Below, in pieces: positions 26,151 through 35,748 of a stretch of 64,000 nt of DNA. The notes under the pieces are model-generated. The model ran no database searches, was not told the origin of the DNA, and was given only the letters and a program-made list of their open reading frames with translations. This stretch comes from GCA-2401735 sp051252095 (GTDB lineage Bacteria; Pseudomonadota; Gammaproteobacteria; Burkholderiales; Methylophilaceae). The position numbers and the translations under genes are program-made. The stretch covers positions 1 to 64,000 of the forward strand of contig JBPOFK010000012.1 in assembly GCA_051252095.1 (NCBI GenBank), read 5' to 3'. Each line of letters opens with the position of its first letter. Position 1 is the stretch's first letter.

Positions 26151-29048
26151 ATGGATGATATTAAATACACAGCAACAGAATCAAAAGTATTGCATTATGA
26201 CCCTGATAAGGACTATGGAACGCCAAAGTCTAGCAGTGAAACACAAGTAACGCTCAATATTGACGGCGTTGATATTACTGTACCAGATGGCACGTCAATT
26301 ATGCATGCTGCGCAATTGGCAGGCGTGACAGTGCCTAAACTATGTGCGACAGATTCATTAGAACCATTTGGTTCTTGCCGCTTGTGCCTAGTCGAAATTG
26401 AAGGTCGTCGAGGCATGCCTGCTTCTTGTACAACACCAGTCGCCGAAGGCATTAAAGTCAAAACCCAAACGAGTAAATTAGCCGATGTGCGTCGCGGCGT
26501 GATGGAGTTATATATCTCTGATCATCCCTTGGACTGCCTCACTTGTTCGGCCAATGGGGATTGTGAGTTACAGGATATGGCTGGCGCAGTAGGCTTGCGT
26601 GAAGTCCGTTATGGCTATGAAGGTGAAAATCACCTGAAGGCTGAAAAAGACGAAACGAACCCATACTTCACTTTTGACCCATCGAAATGTATTGTTTGCT
26701 CACGCTGTGTACGTGCATGTGAAGAAACACAAGGTACTTTTGCGTTGACCATTGATGGTCGTGGATTTGATAGTAAAGTCTCGGCGGGCAATAAAGATTT
26801 CATGGATTCCGAATGTGTTTCATGCGGTGCCTGTGTGCAAGCTTGCCCAACGGCAACACTGATGGAAAAAACTGTGATAGAAGCAGGCACACCTGAGCAC
26901 AAAGTCACCACAACGTGTGCATACTGTGGAGTGGGTTGTAGTTTTGATGCGGAAATGAAAGGTGAAGAAGTGGTACGCATGACGCCTAATAAAGAAGGTG
27001 GTGCCAATCATGGCCATTCATGCGTAAAAGGCCGTTTTGCTTGGGGTTATGCTACCCACCAAGACCGAATTACTACACCGATGATACGTAAAAGCATCCA
27101 TGATGAATGGCAGCCAGCTAGTTGGGATGAAGCCATCAATTATGCCGCAAGCGAGATTAAACGTATCCAAGCAAAGTATGGTAAAGATTCAGTGGGTGGT
27201 ATTACTTCTAGTCGATGTACTAATGAGGAAGTATATGTCACGCAAAAATTAGTTCGCGCAGTATTTGGTAGCAATAATGTCGATACTTGTGCGCGTGTTT
27301 GCCATAGTCCAACAGGTTATGGTTTAAAGCAAACACTGGGCGAATCAGCAGGAACGCAAACGTTTGATTCTGTGATGAAGTCTGATGTGATTTTTGTCAT
27401 GGGTGCAAACCCAACCGATGCGCATCCTGTGTTTGGCTCACAAATGAAACGCCGTTTACGTGAAGGTGCTAAATTAATTGTGGCTGACCCACGTGCTATT
27501 GATTTGGTCGATAATTCACCGCATGTTCGTGCTGATTACCACCTAAACTTGCATCCAGGCACTAACGTAGCACTCATTTCAGCGATGTCGCATGTGATTG
27601 TGACAGAGGGCTTGGTGGATGAAGATTTTGTCAAAGCGCGTTGTGAGTGGGACTCTTTTGAAGCTTGGCGTGACTTTGTTGCTAAACCAGAAAACTCACC
27701 AGAGCAGCTACAAAAATATTTAGGGGTTGATGCAGAAAAAGTGCGTGAAGCAGCGCGACTATTTGCAACTGGTGGAAATGCAGCTATCTACTATGGTCTT
27801 GGTGTAACAGAACATAGCCAAGGCTCTACAACGGTCATGGGTATTGCTAACCTTGCCATGGCTACAGGCAATCTAGGCCGCGAAGGTGTGGGTGTGAATC
27901 CATTGCGTGGGCAAAACAATGTGCAAGGATCTTGCGATATGGGCTCTATGCCACATGAGTTTCCTGGTTATCGTCATGTCGAAGATGAAGATGCGCATGC
28001 AGAGTTTGAGCAAGCTTGGGGTGTGAAACTGAGCACAGACCCAGGCTTACGTATTCCAAACATGCTGGATTTGGCCACCGAAGGTAGCTTTAAGGCTTTA
28101 TATTGTGTGGGAGAAGACATTGCGCAATCTGACCCTGATACCCAACATGTGACTCATGCATTAGAAAGTATGGAATGCGTCATTGTTCAAGACTTGTTCT
28201 TGAATGAAACAGCTATGTATGCACATGTGTTTTTCCCTGGGGCGTCGTTCTTAGAAAAAAGTGGTACTTTTACCAACGCAGAGCGCCGTATCTCGCCAGT
28301 ACGTCGTGTGATGTCGCCTAAGAATGGTTTGGAGGACTGGGAAATTACAGCCAAGCTTTCTACTGCACTAGGCTATGAGATGCATTATCAGCATGCTAGT
28401 GACATTATGGATGAGATTGCTGCGCTTACACCAACATTCAAGGGTGTTAGTTTTAAAAAGCTGGATGAGCTAGGCAGTATTCAGTGGCCATGTAATGATG
28501 AAGCGCCAGCAGGGACACCAACCATGCATGTCGACGAATTTGTCCGAGGAAAGGGTAAGTTTTATGCGACACAATATGTGCCGACAGATGAAAAGGTCAA
28601 CACAAAATATCCTCTCATACTAACAACGGGTCGAATTCTCACGCAATACAACGTGGGAGCGCAGTCAAGAAGAACACCAAATGTAGCTTGGCATAAAGAG
28701 GATCTAATTGAGATACATCCTCATGATGCAGAAGAGAGAGGCGTGCAAGAAGGGGACTGGGTTGGCATCAGTAGCCGCTCAGGACAAACAGTATTGCGCG
28801 CTAAAATTACAGAACGGGTGCAAGCTGGTGTCGTATATACGACATTCCATCACCCCGAATCTGGTGCTAATGTGATTACAACAGACAACTCGGATTGGGC
28901 GACTAACTGTCCAGAGTATAAAGTGACAGCGGTACAGATAACAAAAGTAAATCAGCTTTCAGAGTGGCAAAAGGATTATAAAGATTTTAGCGAAGAGCAA
29001 ATTGAGTTAACAGGTGTGCTACCAAGCAAACCAGCTGTGATTGAATAG
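26151..29048 (+). CDS. fdsA: NAD-dependent formate dehydrogenase alpha subunit FdsA
   Basis: Catalytic subunit converting formate to CO2 at a bis-MGD molybdenum (or tungsten) centre. The 965 residues run: [2Fe-2S] domain (about 33-110; Cys65, Cys76, Cys79, Cys93), His-Cys [4Fe-4S] region (HPLDCLTCSANGDC), two ferredoxin-type clusters (Cys180-190, Cys222-232), the catalytic domain's own cluster (CAYCGVGC at 256-263) and the Mo domain. The metal ligand is Cys384, followed by His385 in ARVCHSP, so it is a cysteine and not a selenocysteine enzyme. The C-terminal MopB domain has TGRILTQYNVGAQSRRTPN. Cytoplasmic. Confidence 0.97.
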   Translation: MDDIKYTATESKVLHYDPDKDYGTPKSSSETQVTLNIDGVDITVPDGTSIMHAAQLAGVTVPKLCATDSLEPFGSCRLCLVEIEGRRGMPASCTTPVAEGIKVKTQTSKLADVRRGVMELYISDHPLDCLTCSANGDCELQDMAGAVGLREVRYGYEGENHLKAEKDETNPYFTFDPSKCIVCSRCVRACEETQGTFALTIDGRGFDSKVSAGNKDFMDSECVSCGACVQACPTATLMEKTVIEAGTPEHKVTTTCAYCGVGCSFDAEMKGEEVVRMTPNKEGGANHGHSCVKGRFAWGYATHQDRITTPMIRKSIHDEWQPASWDEAINYAASEIKRIQAKYGKDSVGGITSSRCTNEEVYVTQKLVRAVFGSNNVDTCARVCHSPTGYGLKQTLGESAGTQTFDSVMKSDVIFVMGANPTDAHPVFGSQMKRRLREGAKLIVADPRAIDLVDNSPHVRADYHLNLHPGTNVALISAMSHVIVTEGLVDEDFVKARCEWDSFEAWRDFVAKPENSPEQLQKYLGVDAEKVREAARLFATGGNAAIYYGLGVTEHSQGSTTVMGIANLAMATGNLGREGVGVNPLRGQNNVQGSCDMGSMPHEFPGYRHVEDEDAHAEFEQAWGVKLSTDPGLRIPNMLDLATEGSFKALYCVGEDIAQSDPDTQHVTHALESMECVIVQDLFLNETAMYAHVFFPGASFLEKSGTFTNAERRISPVRRVMSPKNGLEDWEITAKLSTALGYEMHYQHASDIMDEIAALTPTFKGVSFKKLDELGSIQWPCNDEAPAGTPTMHVDEFVRGKGKFYATQYVPTDEKVNTKYPLILTTGRILTQYNVGAQSRRTPNVAWHKEDLIEIHPHDAEERGVQEGDWVGISSRSGQTVLRAKITERVQAGVVYTTFHHPESGANVITTDNSDWATNCPEYKVTAVQITKVNQLSEWQKDYKDFSEEQIELTGVLPSKPAVIE

Positions 29049-29055
29049 GGTGTTC

Positions 29056-29892
29056 ATGAAAAAATGGTTTGCACTGACGCCTGCGACAGCGACAGGTCAG
29101 TATAATGTGAGTCGATTGCAAGCTGATACACTGTGCGAGGTTTCTGATCAGTTAGCGGAAGAAGTGCCTGTAGCGCTAGTGTATAACGGTGTTTCGCATG
29201 CGGTGATGTTAGCCAGTCCGCAAGATTTAGAAGATTTTGCATTAGGGTTTTCAATCACCGAAGGCATATTGCAGGATAAAACTGAGCTGTATGACATTGA
29301 AATACAGGCGCATGAGCAAGGCATTGAATTGCACTTAAACATTGCTAGTGAGCGTTTTTTACGTTTAAAAGAGCGAAGACGTAGTATGGCAGGACGAACA
29401 GGTTGTGGTCTTTGCGGGGCTGAAAGCTTAGCACAAGTCTTTCATTTGCCAGTGAGTGTACCTGAAGATGTTGAACGACAAAGTACACTTGATATTACTA
29501 GCGTTTTTAGAGCACACCATGATATTCAAGCAAAGCAAATCATGCAAAAATCTACAGGTGCAACTCATGCTTGTGCATGGGCAGATGCAGCAGGCAATAT
29601 TCAATATTTGCGTGAAGATGTCGGACGGCACAATGCTTTAGATAAGTTGTTAGGGGCATTGTGCAAAGCAGATGTACATGGCGGTTTTGTGCTAACCACA
29701 AGTCGTGCCAGCTATGAGATGGTGCAAAAAATGATTATGGGTGGCTTTAATATATTGGCTGCAATATCAGCGCCAACCGGCTTGGCAGTCAGGATTGCCG
29801 AAGCGTATGGCGTTACAATGTTAGGGTTTGTTAGAGAGCAGCAGTTTGTTGCTTATACGCATGTAAATAGAATTGTTGGATACATGGAATAA
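29056..29892 (+). CDS. fdhD: Formate dehydrogenase accessory sulfurtransferase FdhD
   Basis: Transfers sulfur to the molybdenum cofactor of formate dehydrogenase, an essential maturation step; called FdsC in fds operons. About 278 residues from the ATG at 29056, preceded by AGGG that overlaps the fdsA stop; an earlier in-frame TTG (29041) is inside fdsA and unlikely. The catalytic cysteine pair is Cys117-x-x-Cys120 in GRTGCGLCG. Other family marks are EDFALGFSITEGI, REDVGRHNALDKL and TSRASYEMVQK. Confidence 0.94.
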   Translation: MKKWFALTPATATGQYNVSRLQADTLCEVSDQLAEEVPVALVYNGVSHAVMLASPQDLEDFALGFSITEGILQDKTELYDIEIQAHEQGIELHLNIASERFLRLKERRRSMAGRTGCGLCGAESLAQVFHLPVSVPEDVERQSTLDITSVFRAHHDIQAKQIMQKSTGATHACAWADAAGNIQYLREDVGRHNALDKLLGALCKADVHGGFVLTTSRASYEMVQKMIMGGFNILAAISAPTGLAVRIAEAYGVTMLGFVREQQFVAYTHVNRIVGYME

Positions 29893-29900
29893 AAAGAAAT

Positions 29901-30116
29901 ATGGATATCGAAAAGTTAATTAAAATGGCTAATCAGATAGGGGATTTTTTTGAAGCGAACCCCAATCAAGAAGAAGCAAAAAAAGAGATTGCTGGTCATT
30001 TACATAAGTTTTGGAATTCGGTGATGATTAAATCGATTGTTGCCCACGTAAAAGACAAACAAGGTACAGGGCTGCACCCAAAGGTGATTGACGCTATTCG
30101 GCAACATCTCGCTTAA
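29901..30116 (+). CDS. fdsD: Formate dehydrogenase delta subunit FdsD
   Basis: Small 71-residue protein matching FdsD, which is needed for assembly of active soluble formate dehydrogenase. Visible: LIKMANQIGDFFEANPNQEEA near the N-terminus, HLHKFWNSVMIKSIVAHV, and a closing IDAIRQHL helix. It is the last fds gene, 8 bases after fdhD, and converges on the GT39-like gene. Confidence 0.92.
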   Translation: MDIEKLIKMANQIGDFFEANPNQEEAKKEIAGHLHKFWNSVMIKSIVAHVKDKQGTGLHPKVIDAIRQHLA

Positions 30117-30143
30117 TTACGGAAACATTAACGTCGATACAGT

Positions 30144-31796
30144 TTATCGAATCTGTTGAAACAATCGGAATGATTCTTTACGTTCACTGATACGCTTGCC
30201 TTCCCAAATCTGCTGCCAATCGTTACCGAGATTGATTTTTTTAGGGTTGCGGTCATCTTGTATTAAAAACAAATCACAATTGATGTGCTCACCACTTTGT
30301 ATTGGATACGTTTTAATATTCGCGTAGTAATGTAATAAATCACGTTGGGCACTGCCTAAATTCTCACTATTGATGCAAGAGTACTGATTTGGAAGTGCTT
30401 TCTTAACACTGGTAAAAACATCACCATAGCTGCGGGCAGAGTCTATCATGGGGAGCCATAAAGTCATCAGAAGCGACCAAACAAACGTCATCCCAATTGC
30501 CCAGTTTGTCGCAGCTGAGCGGTTTGAATGCTTGGAGCGGAATGCCGCAAATAGGAAGATGAGTGTAATTGCAGAGGCAATGCTAAAAGCAAAAATATTA
30601 AAATCAAGTTTTGTTAACCCTGATAGAAAAATAAGGCGTTCCTTTAGTTTGGCTGGATTCCCAGACATCATGGCACCCCAGCCTAGCCAGATGAGAAAAC
30701 CTAAAAAACCAAACAATATTAAGCCAAACCAGTTTAAGGCTCCAGCAGCGCCACGTCTTAATGTTTCTATGCTGCCTCCTGCGACTGCTGTTAGAGGAAT
30801 GAGTAGTGGCATGGCATAAATATCTTTGCTTTCTCCTAAGAGGCCAATCAATAGGAATGCAACGAAAAAGAACGTGATACTCAATTGAAATTTTGGCTGG
30901 GCAAATAGCTCCTTACGATAACGCCACAAAGCCCACCCTGCCAAAGGTAAAGAGGGCCATGCATACCAAAGAAGTAAATTGAAAAAATAAAAATGTAGAT
31001 TTTCACCAGCGATGATGGTTGATTTTGACCACCAAGTGCTCAGAAGAGATGGTGAATCGTTAATGCAAAGTAGTATCCAGCTAAAAATCATGATGCTTGC
31101 AATCAGTATTGCAATGCTAATCACTTTGCCATAGCTGCGTGTACGCCAATCACTAAAAAAACAAGGCAATGCCAGACTGGTGAGTAGTAATATACTAAAA
31201 GGCAGTAGCCCTGTAGATAAAAAAGCGACAGCCATACCTAAGCCTAGAAAGCCACTAGCTCTGTTAGGCCGCCTATAAGCGAGGGCGAGCGCATAAAACC
31301 CAGTCGCGATCCCTGTTAACGATGAAATTTCTGGGGTGAGCGTATGTGCTGCAATGACTAGGCCAATAGAGCTAATAAAAATAAATGATGTTTGTCGACC
31401 AAAGCCTTTTCCCCATAGCTCTCTTCCTGTCATGCCAATCATCAATAAGGTGGTGAGCATCCATAGGCCAGTAGCAATCCTAGCGCCATCGTAACTTGGA
31501 AATATGCTACTAAATGCACGGGATGTAAATGCTGCACTTAGATAGTATAAGGGAGGGTTGGAAAGCTGGTTGCTACTTGCGGACACAGGTGCAATGAGGT
31601 TGCCATCGTCAATAACACTTTTTATTGTGCTAATAGCGCCTGATTCAAAAGGTTTCCAAGGATGGTGTCCAACCAGCCCCATTAATAACCAAATAGCACA
31701 CAAAAGAATAAGTAGACGTGTTTTTGCACGCTCTCCAATACGAGCGCGGGGCGTCGAAATATTGCCTTGCCAGTCATGGTCTAAATCAAAACGCAT
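30144..31796 (-). CDS. ArnT/PMT-like glycosyltransferase family 39 membrane protein
   Basis: A 550-residue polytopic membrane protein with about 11-12 hydrophobic segments. The N-terminal luminal loop HHPWKPFESGAISTIKSVIDDG and the NPPLYYLSAAF stretch resemble ArnT and other GT39 enzymes, which move a sugar from an undecaprenyl or polyprenyl phosphate donor to lipid A or protein. The C-terminal about 100 residues form a soluble domain. Substrate cannot be told. Converges on fdsD with 27 bases between. Confidence 0.75.
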   Translation of the reverse strand: MRFDLDHDWQGNISTPRARIGERAKTRLLILLCAIWLLMGLVGHHPWKPFESGAISTIKSVIDDGNLIAPVSASSNQLSNPPLYYLSAAFTSRAFSSIFPSYDGARIATGLWMLTTLLMIGMTGRELWGKGFGRQTSFIFISSIGLVIAAHTLTPEISSLTGIATGFYALALAYRRPNRASGFLGLGMAVAFLSTGLLPFSILLLTSLALPCFFSDWRTRSYGKVISIAILIASIMIFSWILLCINDSPSLLSTWWSKSTIIAGENLHFYFFNLLLWYAWPSLPLAGWALWRYRKELFAQPKFQLSITFFFVAFLLIGLLGESKDIYAMPLLIPLTAVAGGSIETLRRGAAGALNWFGLILFGFLGFLIWLGWGAMMSGNPAKLKERLIFLSGLTKLDFNIFAFSIASAITLIFLFAAFRSKHSNRSAATNWAIGMTFVWSLLMTLWLPMIDSARSYGDVFTSVKKALPNQYSCINSENLGSAQRDLLHYYANIKTYPIQSGEHINCDLFLIQDDRNPKKINLGNDWQQIWEGKRISERKESFRLFQQIR

Positions 31797-31877
31797 AATT
31801 ATAAATGCATTGCTTAATCGTATTGTTTATATTTGATTTTAGCATTTTGAATATGCTACGTATGTAAAAAACCCAAT

Positions 31878-31904
31878 AAAAAAGGCAGCTTAGCTGCCTT
31901 TTTT
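31878..31904 (-). terminator. Terminator after rpmE2
   Basis: AAAAAAGGCAGC and GCTGCCTTTTTT surround a 3-base centre. With A and T tracts on both sides it works in either direction; it lies just past the rpmE2 stop. Confidence 0.9.
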
Positions 31905-31919
31905 ATGAAGCATATCTTT

Positions 31920-32162
31920 TTACATGCCATATTTCTTTTTAAACTTATCAACGCGACCAGCTGTATCTAAAATCATTTGTTTACCAGTGTAGAACGGGTG
32001 TGATTTTGATGAAACCTCGATTTTGACCAATGGATATTCTTTACCGTCTTCCCACTTAATGGTATCTTTGGCAGCAATCGTTGAGCGAGTAATAAAGCTA
32101 AAATCTGCGCCAATGTCTTGGAACACGACTTCTCTGTATTCTGGGTGAATGCCATCTTTCAT
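31920..32162 (-). CDS. rpmE2: 50S ribosomal protein L31, type B
   Basis: Ribosomal large-subunit protein. The 80 residues (MKDGIHPEYREVVFQD, SKSHPFYTGKQ, GRVDKFKKKYG) are the B-type L31 form, which lacks the zinc-binding Cys residues of the A-type. In genomes with both forms the B-type is usually Zur-controlled; whether an A-type exists here cannot be seen. Followed by a strong terminator; rho ends 141 bases upstream. Confidence 0.96.
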   Translation of the reverse strand: MKDGIHPEYREVVFQDIGADFSFITRSTIAAKDTIKWEDGKEYPLVKIEVSSKSHPFYTGKQMILDTAGRVDKFKKKYGM

Positions 32163-32302
32163 AATATAACCTTATCTTTTGAGTGTCAGGTGTAAATTAA
32201 ATTACATCTAACTTAATTCTTTTATTTTCAGAACTCAGCATTGTATTGTTTTTTATACGGCTAAGCAAGAAAAAAACAATCTTTTCATGTGAATAAATAA
32301 GA

Positions 32303-33565
32303 TTATCCTCCACGGCGCATGCTATCGAAGAAGTCAGCATTATTTTTTGTTGCTTTAACCTTGTCTAGTAAAAACTCCATTGCTTCCAACTCGTCCATTG
32401 GGTAAAGAAGTTTACGTAATACCCATATTTTCTGTAAAACATCTTTATCGATGAGGAGTTCTTCACGGCGTGTACTTGATTTGCTGACATTGATAGCAGG
32501 GTAAATACGTTTCTCGGCCATGCGACGATCCAGATGAATTTCCATATTGCCTGTACCTTTAAACTCTTCATAAATCACATCATCCATACGAGAGCCTGTG
32601 TCGACCAGTGCTGTTGCAATAATAGTAAGCGACCCACCCTCTTCAACATTTCTGGCAGCACCAAAAAAACGCTTAGGTTTATGTAAAGCATTTGCATCAA
32701 CACCGCCCGTTAATACCTTGCCTGAAGATGGAATTACCGTGTTATAGGCTCTTGCTAGCCGTGTAATAGAATCCAGTAAAATAACAACGTCTTTTTTATG
32801 CTCGACTAAACGTTTGGCTTTTTCTAAAACCATTTCAGCAACTTGCAAATGGCGGGCAGCAGGCTCATCAAATGTTGATGCAACCACTTCCCCTTTAACG
32901 GAGCGCGTCATTTCAGTCACCTCTTCTGGACGCTCATCAATGAGAAGTACAATCAGCACAACATCTGGGTGATTGGCTGTAATAGCGTGTGCTATGTTTT
33001 GCATCATCACTGTTTTGCCACTTTTAGGACTAGCGACGATAAGTGCTCGTTGACCCTTACCAATTGGTGCAATCATATCTATAACACGGCTTGTTACATT
33101 CTCTTCACCCTTAATATCGCGCTCTAGGGTTAATGGTTCGGTGGGAAAGAGCGGTGTTAAGTTTTCGAATAAGATTTTATGCTTGGTATTCTCGGGCTTC
33201 TCATCATTGACGGTATCTACTTTTACTAATGCAAAATAACGCTCACCATCTTTTGGGGTGCGAATTTCTCCTTGAATGCTATCACCAGTATGCAAATTGA
33301 ATCGGCGAATTTGCGAAGGAGATACGTAAATATCTCCAGGACCAGCAAGATATGATGTATCTGGCGATCGTAAAAAGCCAAAGCCATCTTGCAGCACTTC
33401 TAAGGTGCCATCGCCAAAAATATTGTCACCTTGTTTCGCTTTGTTTTTTAGAATTGCGAAAATAAGGTCTTGTTTGCGCATGCGGCTGGCACTGTCGATA
33501 TTATCTTCAATGGCCATTTCAACTAATTTGGTGACGGGTAAATGTTTGAGGTCGGATAGATGCAT
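32303..33565 (-). CDS. rho: Transcription termination factor Rho
   Basis: Hexameric RNA-dependent ATPase ending transcription. The 420 residues match the usual length (419 in E. coli). N-terminal helix bundle MHLSDLKHLPVTKLVEMA, RNA-binding cold-shock fold DGFGFLRSPDTSYLAGPGDIYVSPSQIRRF (about 60-95), Walker A ASPKSGKT, Walker B VVILLDSITRLARA, and the Q/R loop TGGVDANALHKPKRFFGAARN. No sign of the insertions seen in some phyla. Downstream of trxA on the same strand with a hairpin in the 90-base gap. Confidence 0.98.
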   Translation of the reverse strand: MHLSDLKHLPVTKLVEMAIEDNIDSASRMRKQDLIFAILKNKAKQGDNIFGDGTLEVLQDGFGFLRSPDTSYLAGPGDIYVSPSQIRRFNLHTGDSIQGEIRTPKDGERYFALVKVDTVNDEKPENTKHKILFENLTPLFPTEPLTLERDIKGEENVTSRVIDMIAPIGKGQRALIVASPKSGKTVMMQNIAHAITANHPDVVLIVLLIDERPEEVTEMTRSVKGEVVASTFDEPAARHLQVAEMVLEKAKRLVEHKKDVVILLDSITRLARAYNTVIPSSGKVLTGGVDANALHKPKRFFGAARNVEEGGSLTIIATALVDTGSRMDDVIYEEFKGTGNMEIHLDRRMAEKRIYPAINVSKSSTRREELLIDKDVLQKIWVLRKLLYPMDELEAMEFLLDKVKATKNNADFFDSMRRGG

Positions 33566-33619
33566 TGGGGAGACTCTCTAGATGGGGTGGTTATTAAAAC
33601 GGATTAGTTTAATCAGGAA

Positions 33620-33645
33620 CATCTGGCTTGCTGAGAAGCCAGATG
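33620..33645 (-). terminator. Hairpin between trxA and rho
   Basis: CATCTGGCTT pairs perfectly with AAGCCAGATG around GCTGAG. It lies just past the trxA stop, but no T run follows in the trxA direction. It could be a weak terminator, an RNA-stability stem or part of a rho leader. Confidence 0.45.
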
Positions 33646-33655
33646 CGTAAGTTTA

Positions 33656-33982
33656 TTAAATATTGCTATCGATAAAAGCCATTAATTGTGATTTGGATAA
33701 TGCACCAACTTTAGTGGCTTCAACATTACCATTCTTGAATAACATTAATGTTGGAATGCCACGAATGCCGTATTTTGGTGGTGTCTGTTGGTTATCGTCA
33801 ATGTTGAGTTTAGCCACTGTTAAGCGGTCAGCATACTCTTTAGAGATATCTTCTAGAATCGGCGCAATCATTTTACATGGGCCACACCATTCCGCCCAGT
33901 AATCAACTAATACAGGCAGTTGTGATTGTAATACTTGTTCTTCAAAACTAGCATCGCTAAGATGAATAATTTGTTCGCTCAT
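33656..33982 (-). CDS. trxA: Thioredoxin
   Basis: General dithiol reductant. The 108 residues contain the canonical site WAEWCGPCK (Cys33-Cys36 region), LNIDDNQQTPPKYGIRGIPTLMLFKNG with the cis-proline, and an ordinary C-terminus. Upstream of rho as in E. coli and many other proteobacteria. It is a likely reductant of Bcp. Confidence 0.97.
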   Translation of the reverse strand: MSEQIIHLSDASFEEQVLQSQLPVLVDYWAEWCGPCKMIAPILEDISKEYADRLTVAKLNIDDNQQTPPKYGIRGIPTLMLFKNGNVEATKVGALSKSQLMAFIDSNI

Positions 33983-34127
33983 GGGGACCTCAACGGTTGA
34001 AATTTAGGTTAAATCAGAATTCAACAAGCTTTTAATGCGCGGCATCTTCGTTTGTTAATAGATTGCTTATACGTAAGTTCCAATAAATCTGGAATATTGA
34101 ATCGACAGTATAACAATATCATAGGCG

Positions 34128-35669
34128 TTATATCAAGCTGAATTGATAACGTTCAAAAGAAGAGCTTCGCTCCAGCAATTTTGTAACCAGTACTTTGGTG
34201 CTCATACCGTCTTCAATCAGCTCCACTGCTTCACCAGATGTATATTCTCCACGTGGCACAATAACAGTTGCCTGTTGTTTGAGAGCACTGATTTCTGGCA
34301 GTGATAGCGCTTTAACTTCGGCGGCATTTTTTTTAGATTTAATCATAATCGCTTTCACTTTAGGCGAGATGAGCTCAAATCCTATGTCTAATTGCTCAAG
34401 TTCATTAATGCTTGCCCAACGGATAACACCGACCTCCCAAGACAATGTTTCATTGTTTTTGATGGAAGCAATATCGCCGACTTGCATTGAGACTTGTGAT
34501 GAGTTGAACTTACGTAATGCATAACCACCAGCACTTACATTTAAAATTTGCCAGCGAGATGGTTTAATCGCCGCGCTTTTTACAACGAGGTTTTTATAAT
34601 CATTGCCAATTTTAGGCGCAAAATAATGAGCATCATGAATGCCAATGCCTAATTCCATTCCGTCATTTTTTCTTGCTCTTGTGAAAGCTCTTAATGGTGA
34701 TTTGCCAAAGTGGTTAATCAAATGCATTAGTAAGTCTTCATCATGATTACTTATCGCATTCTCAGGTAAGCTGCCATCATTAGGGATAATGCCATCGGTT
34801 AAAAGCTTGAGGTGAGTGTGTATGCGTTTGGCAACCTTAATTGTCAATAGTAGTAAATCTGTTTCACTATTGGGTTCATCATGTTTTTTAGCATACGCTT
34901 TTGGTGGTTGATTACCATCCAGCTCAATCAAGAACACGCCGACACTACTTTCAATAAAGCCTAGCGGGCTGAGTTCGGCATCCTTAGATATTTTTTGTAA
35001 ATAAGCATCTGTTTTGATAATGTCTTGGCTGCATAACCGATGAGGATGTGCTAATGCTAATAGTAAAATTTGCGTATAGACCGCGTTGACAGAGCTTTCT
35101 TCATCATCTGCTAAATTTTCGTTAACGATCAATTGCTGGGCATTTTGCTGGAGCGCGCAATAATACAGTTGATGTAGCTCTGCCCAAGTGGCTTTCTCCG
35201 GCGTGTGATAAGTGAGATAGTTAATAAAAGCAGTTTCTTTAATGGCGTGTATCGCGCGTTGAATAATCAATGCAGCTGATTTGTCACTGTTAATGTTGAT
35301 GATTTTATTCTGCAAATCAATGAGTGCCCATTTATAACCATATGCCATTTCTTGCCAAAGTTTGACGACTGTATCAGCATAGTTTTTTTGGTTTTTTGAG
35401 ATGGGTAAGCTGGCATAACTGAACTGGGGGATGAGCGCTTGTGAAACTTGATGTGCAGCTGTGCGATAAGCTTCCAGTGCGTTTACTCTATTTGCATAAG
35501 CTATTTTTTGACGATTTAGAATTTGCAATTCTTCAATGAGGTCAGAAGCGGCTCTAAATGGGTCGCTAAATGGTAAGTCGCGAATAAACTCATTAATTTT
35601 ATTTGGGCGTGTTTCAGCTAGTAATACTGGGTTTTCTTCTAACTCTGGAAGCTTAAAGCTGATTGGCAT
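34128..35669 (-). CDS. Uncharacterised 513-residue protein with possible C-terminal PilZ-like domain
   Basis: The first 350 residues are mostly helical with no recognised domain. The C-terminal about 150 residues are beta-rich; WQILNVSAGGYALRK near residue 375 resembles the (D/N)xSxxG motif of PilZ c-di-GMP-binding domains, followed by VGDIASIKNN and WEVGVIRWAS, also PilZ-like. A clean RxxxR ahead of it is not obvious, so binding is uncertain. No membrane segment or signal peptide. It is a lone minus-strand gene divergent from the TlpA-like gene. Possible link to RpfG signalling is inference. Confidence 0.6.
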   Translation of the reverse strand: MPISFKLPELEENPVLLAETRPNKINEFIRDLPFSDPFRAASDLIEELQILNRQKIAYANRVNALEAYRTAAHQVSQALIPQFSYASLPISKNQKNYADTVVKLWQEMAYGYKWALIDLQNKIININSDKSAALIIQRAIHAIKETAFINYLTYHTPEKATWAELHQLYYCALQQNAQQLIVNENLADDEESSVNAVYTQILLLALAHPHRLCSQDIIKTDAYLQKISKDAELSPLGFIESSVGVFLIELDGNQPPKAYAKKHDEPNSETDLLLLTIKVAKRIHTHLKLLTDGIIPNDGSLPENAISNHDEDLLMHLINHFGKSPLRAFTRARKNDGMELGIGIHDAHYFAPKIGNDYKNLVVKSAAIKPSRWQILNVSAGGYALRKFNSSQVSMQVGDIASIKNNETLSWEVGVIRWASINELEQLDIGFELISPKVKAIMIKSKKNAAEVKALSLPEISALKQQATVIVPRGEYTSGEAVELIEDGMSTKVLVTKLLERSSSFERYQFSLI

Positions 35670-35748
35670 ACATGCTCCGTATGTTTGGGTTACTATATGA
35701 GTGCTGATAGATTAGTTTATCATTTTATTTGAATAGGGGAAATTAAAG

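Noticed and set aside
32163..32302. Possible Zur box upstream of the L31 B gene
   Set aside because: Only a short AT-rich half-match (GTTATATTATG) at the start codon; too weak to call.
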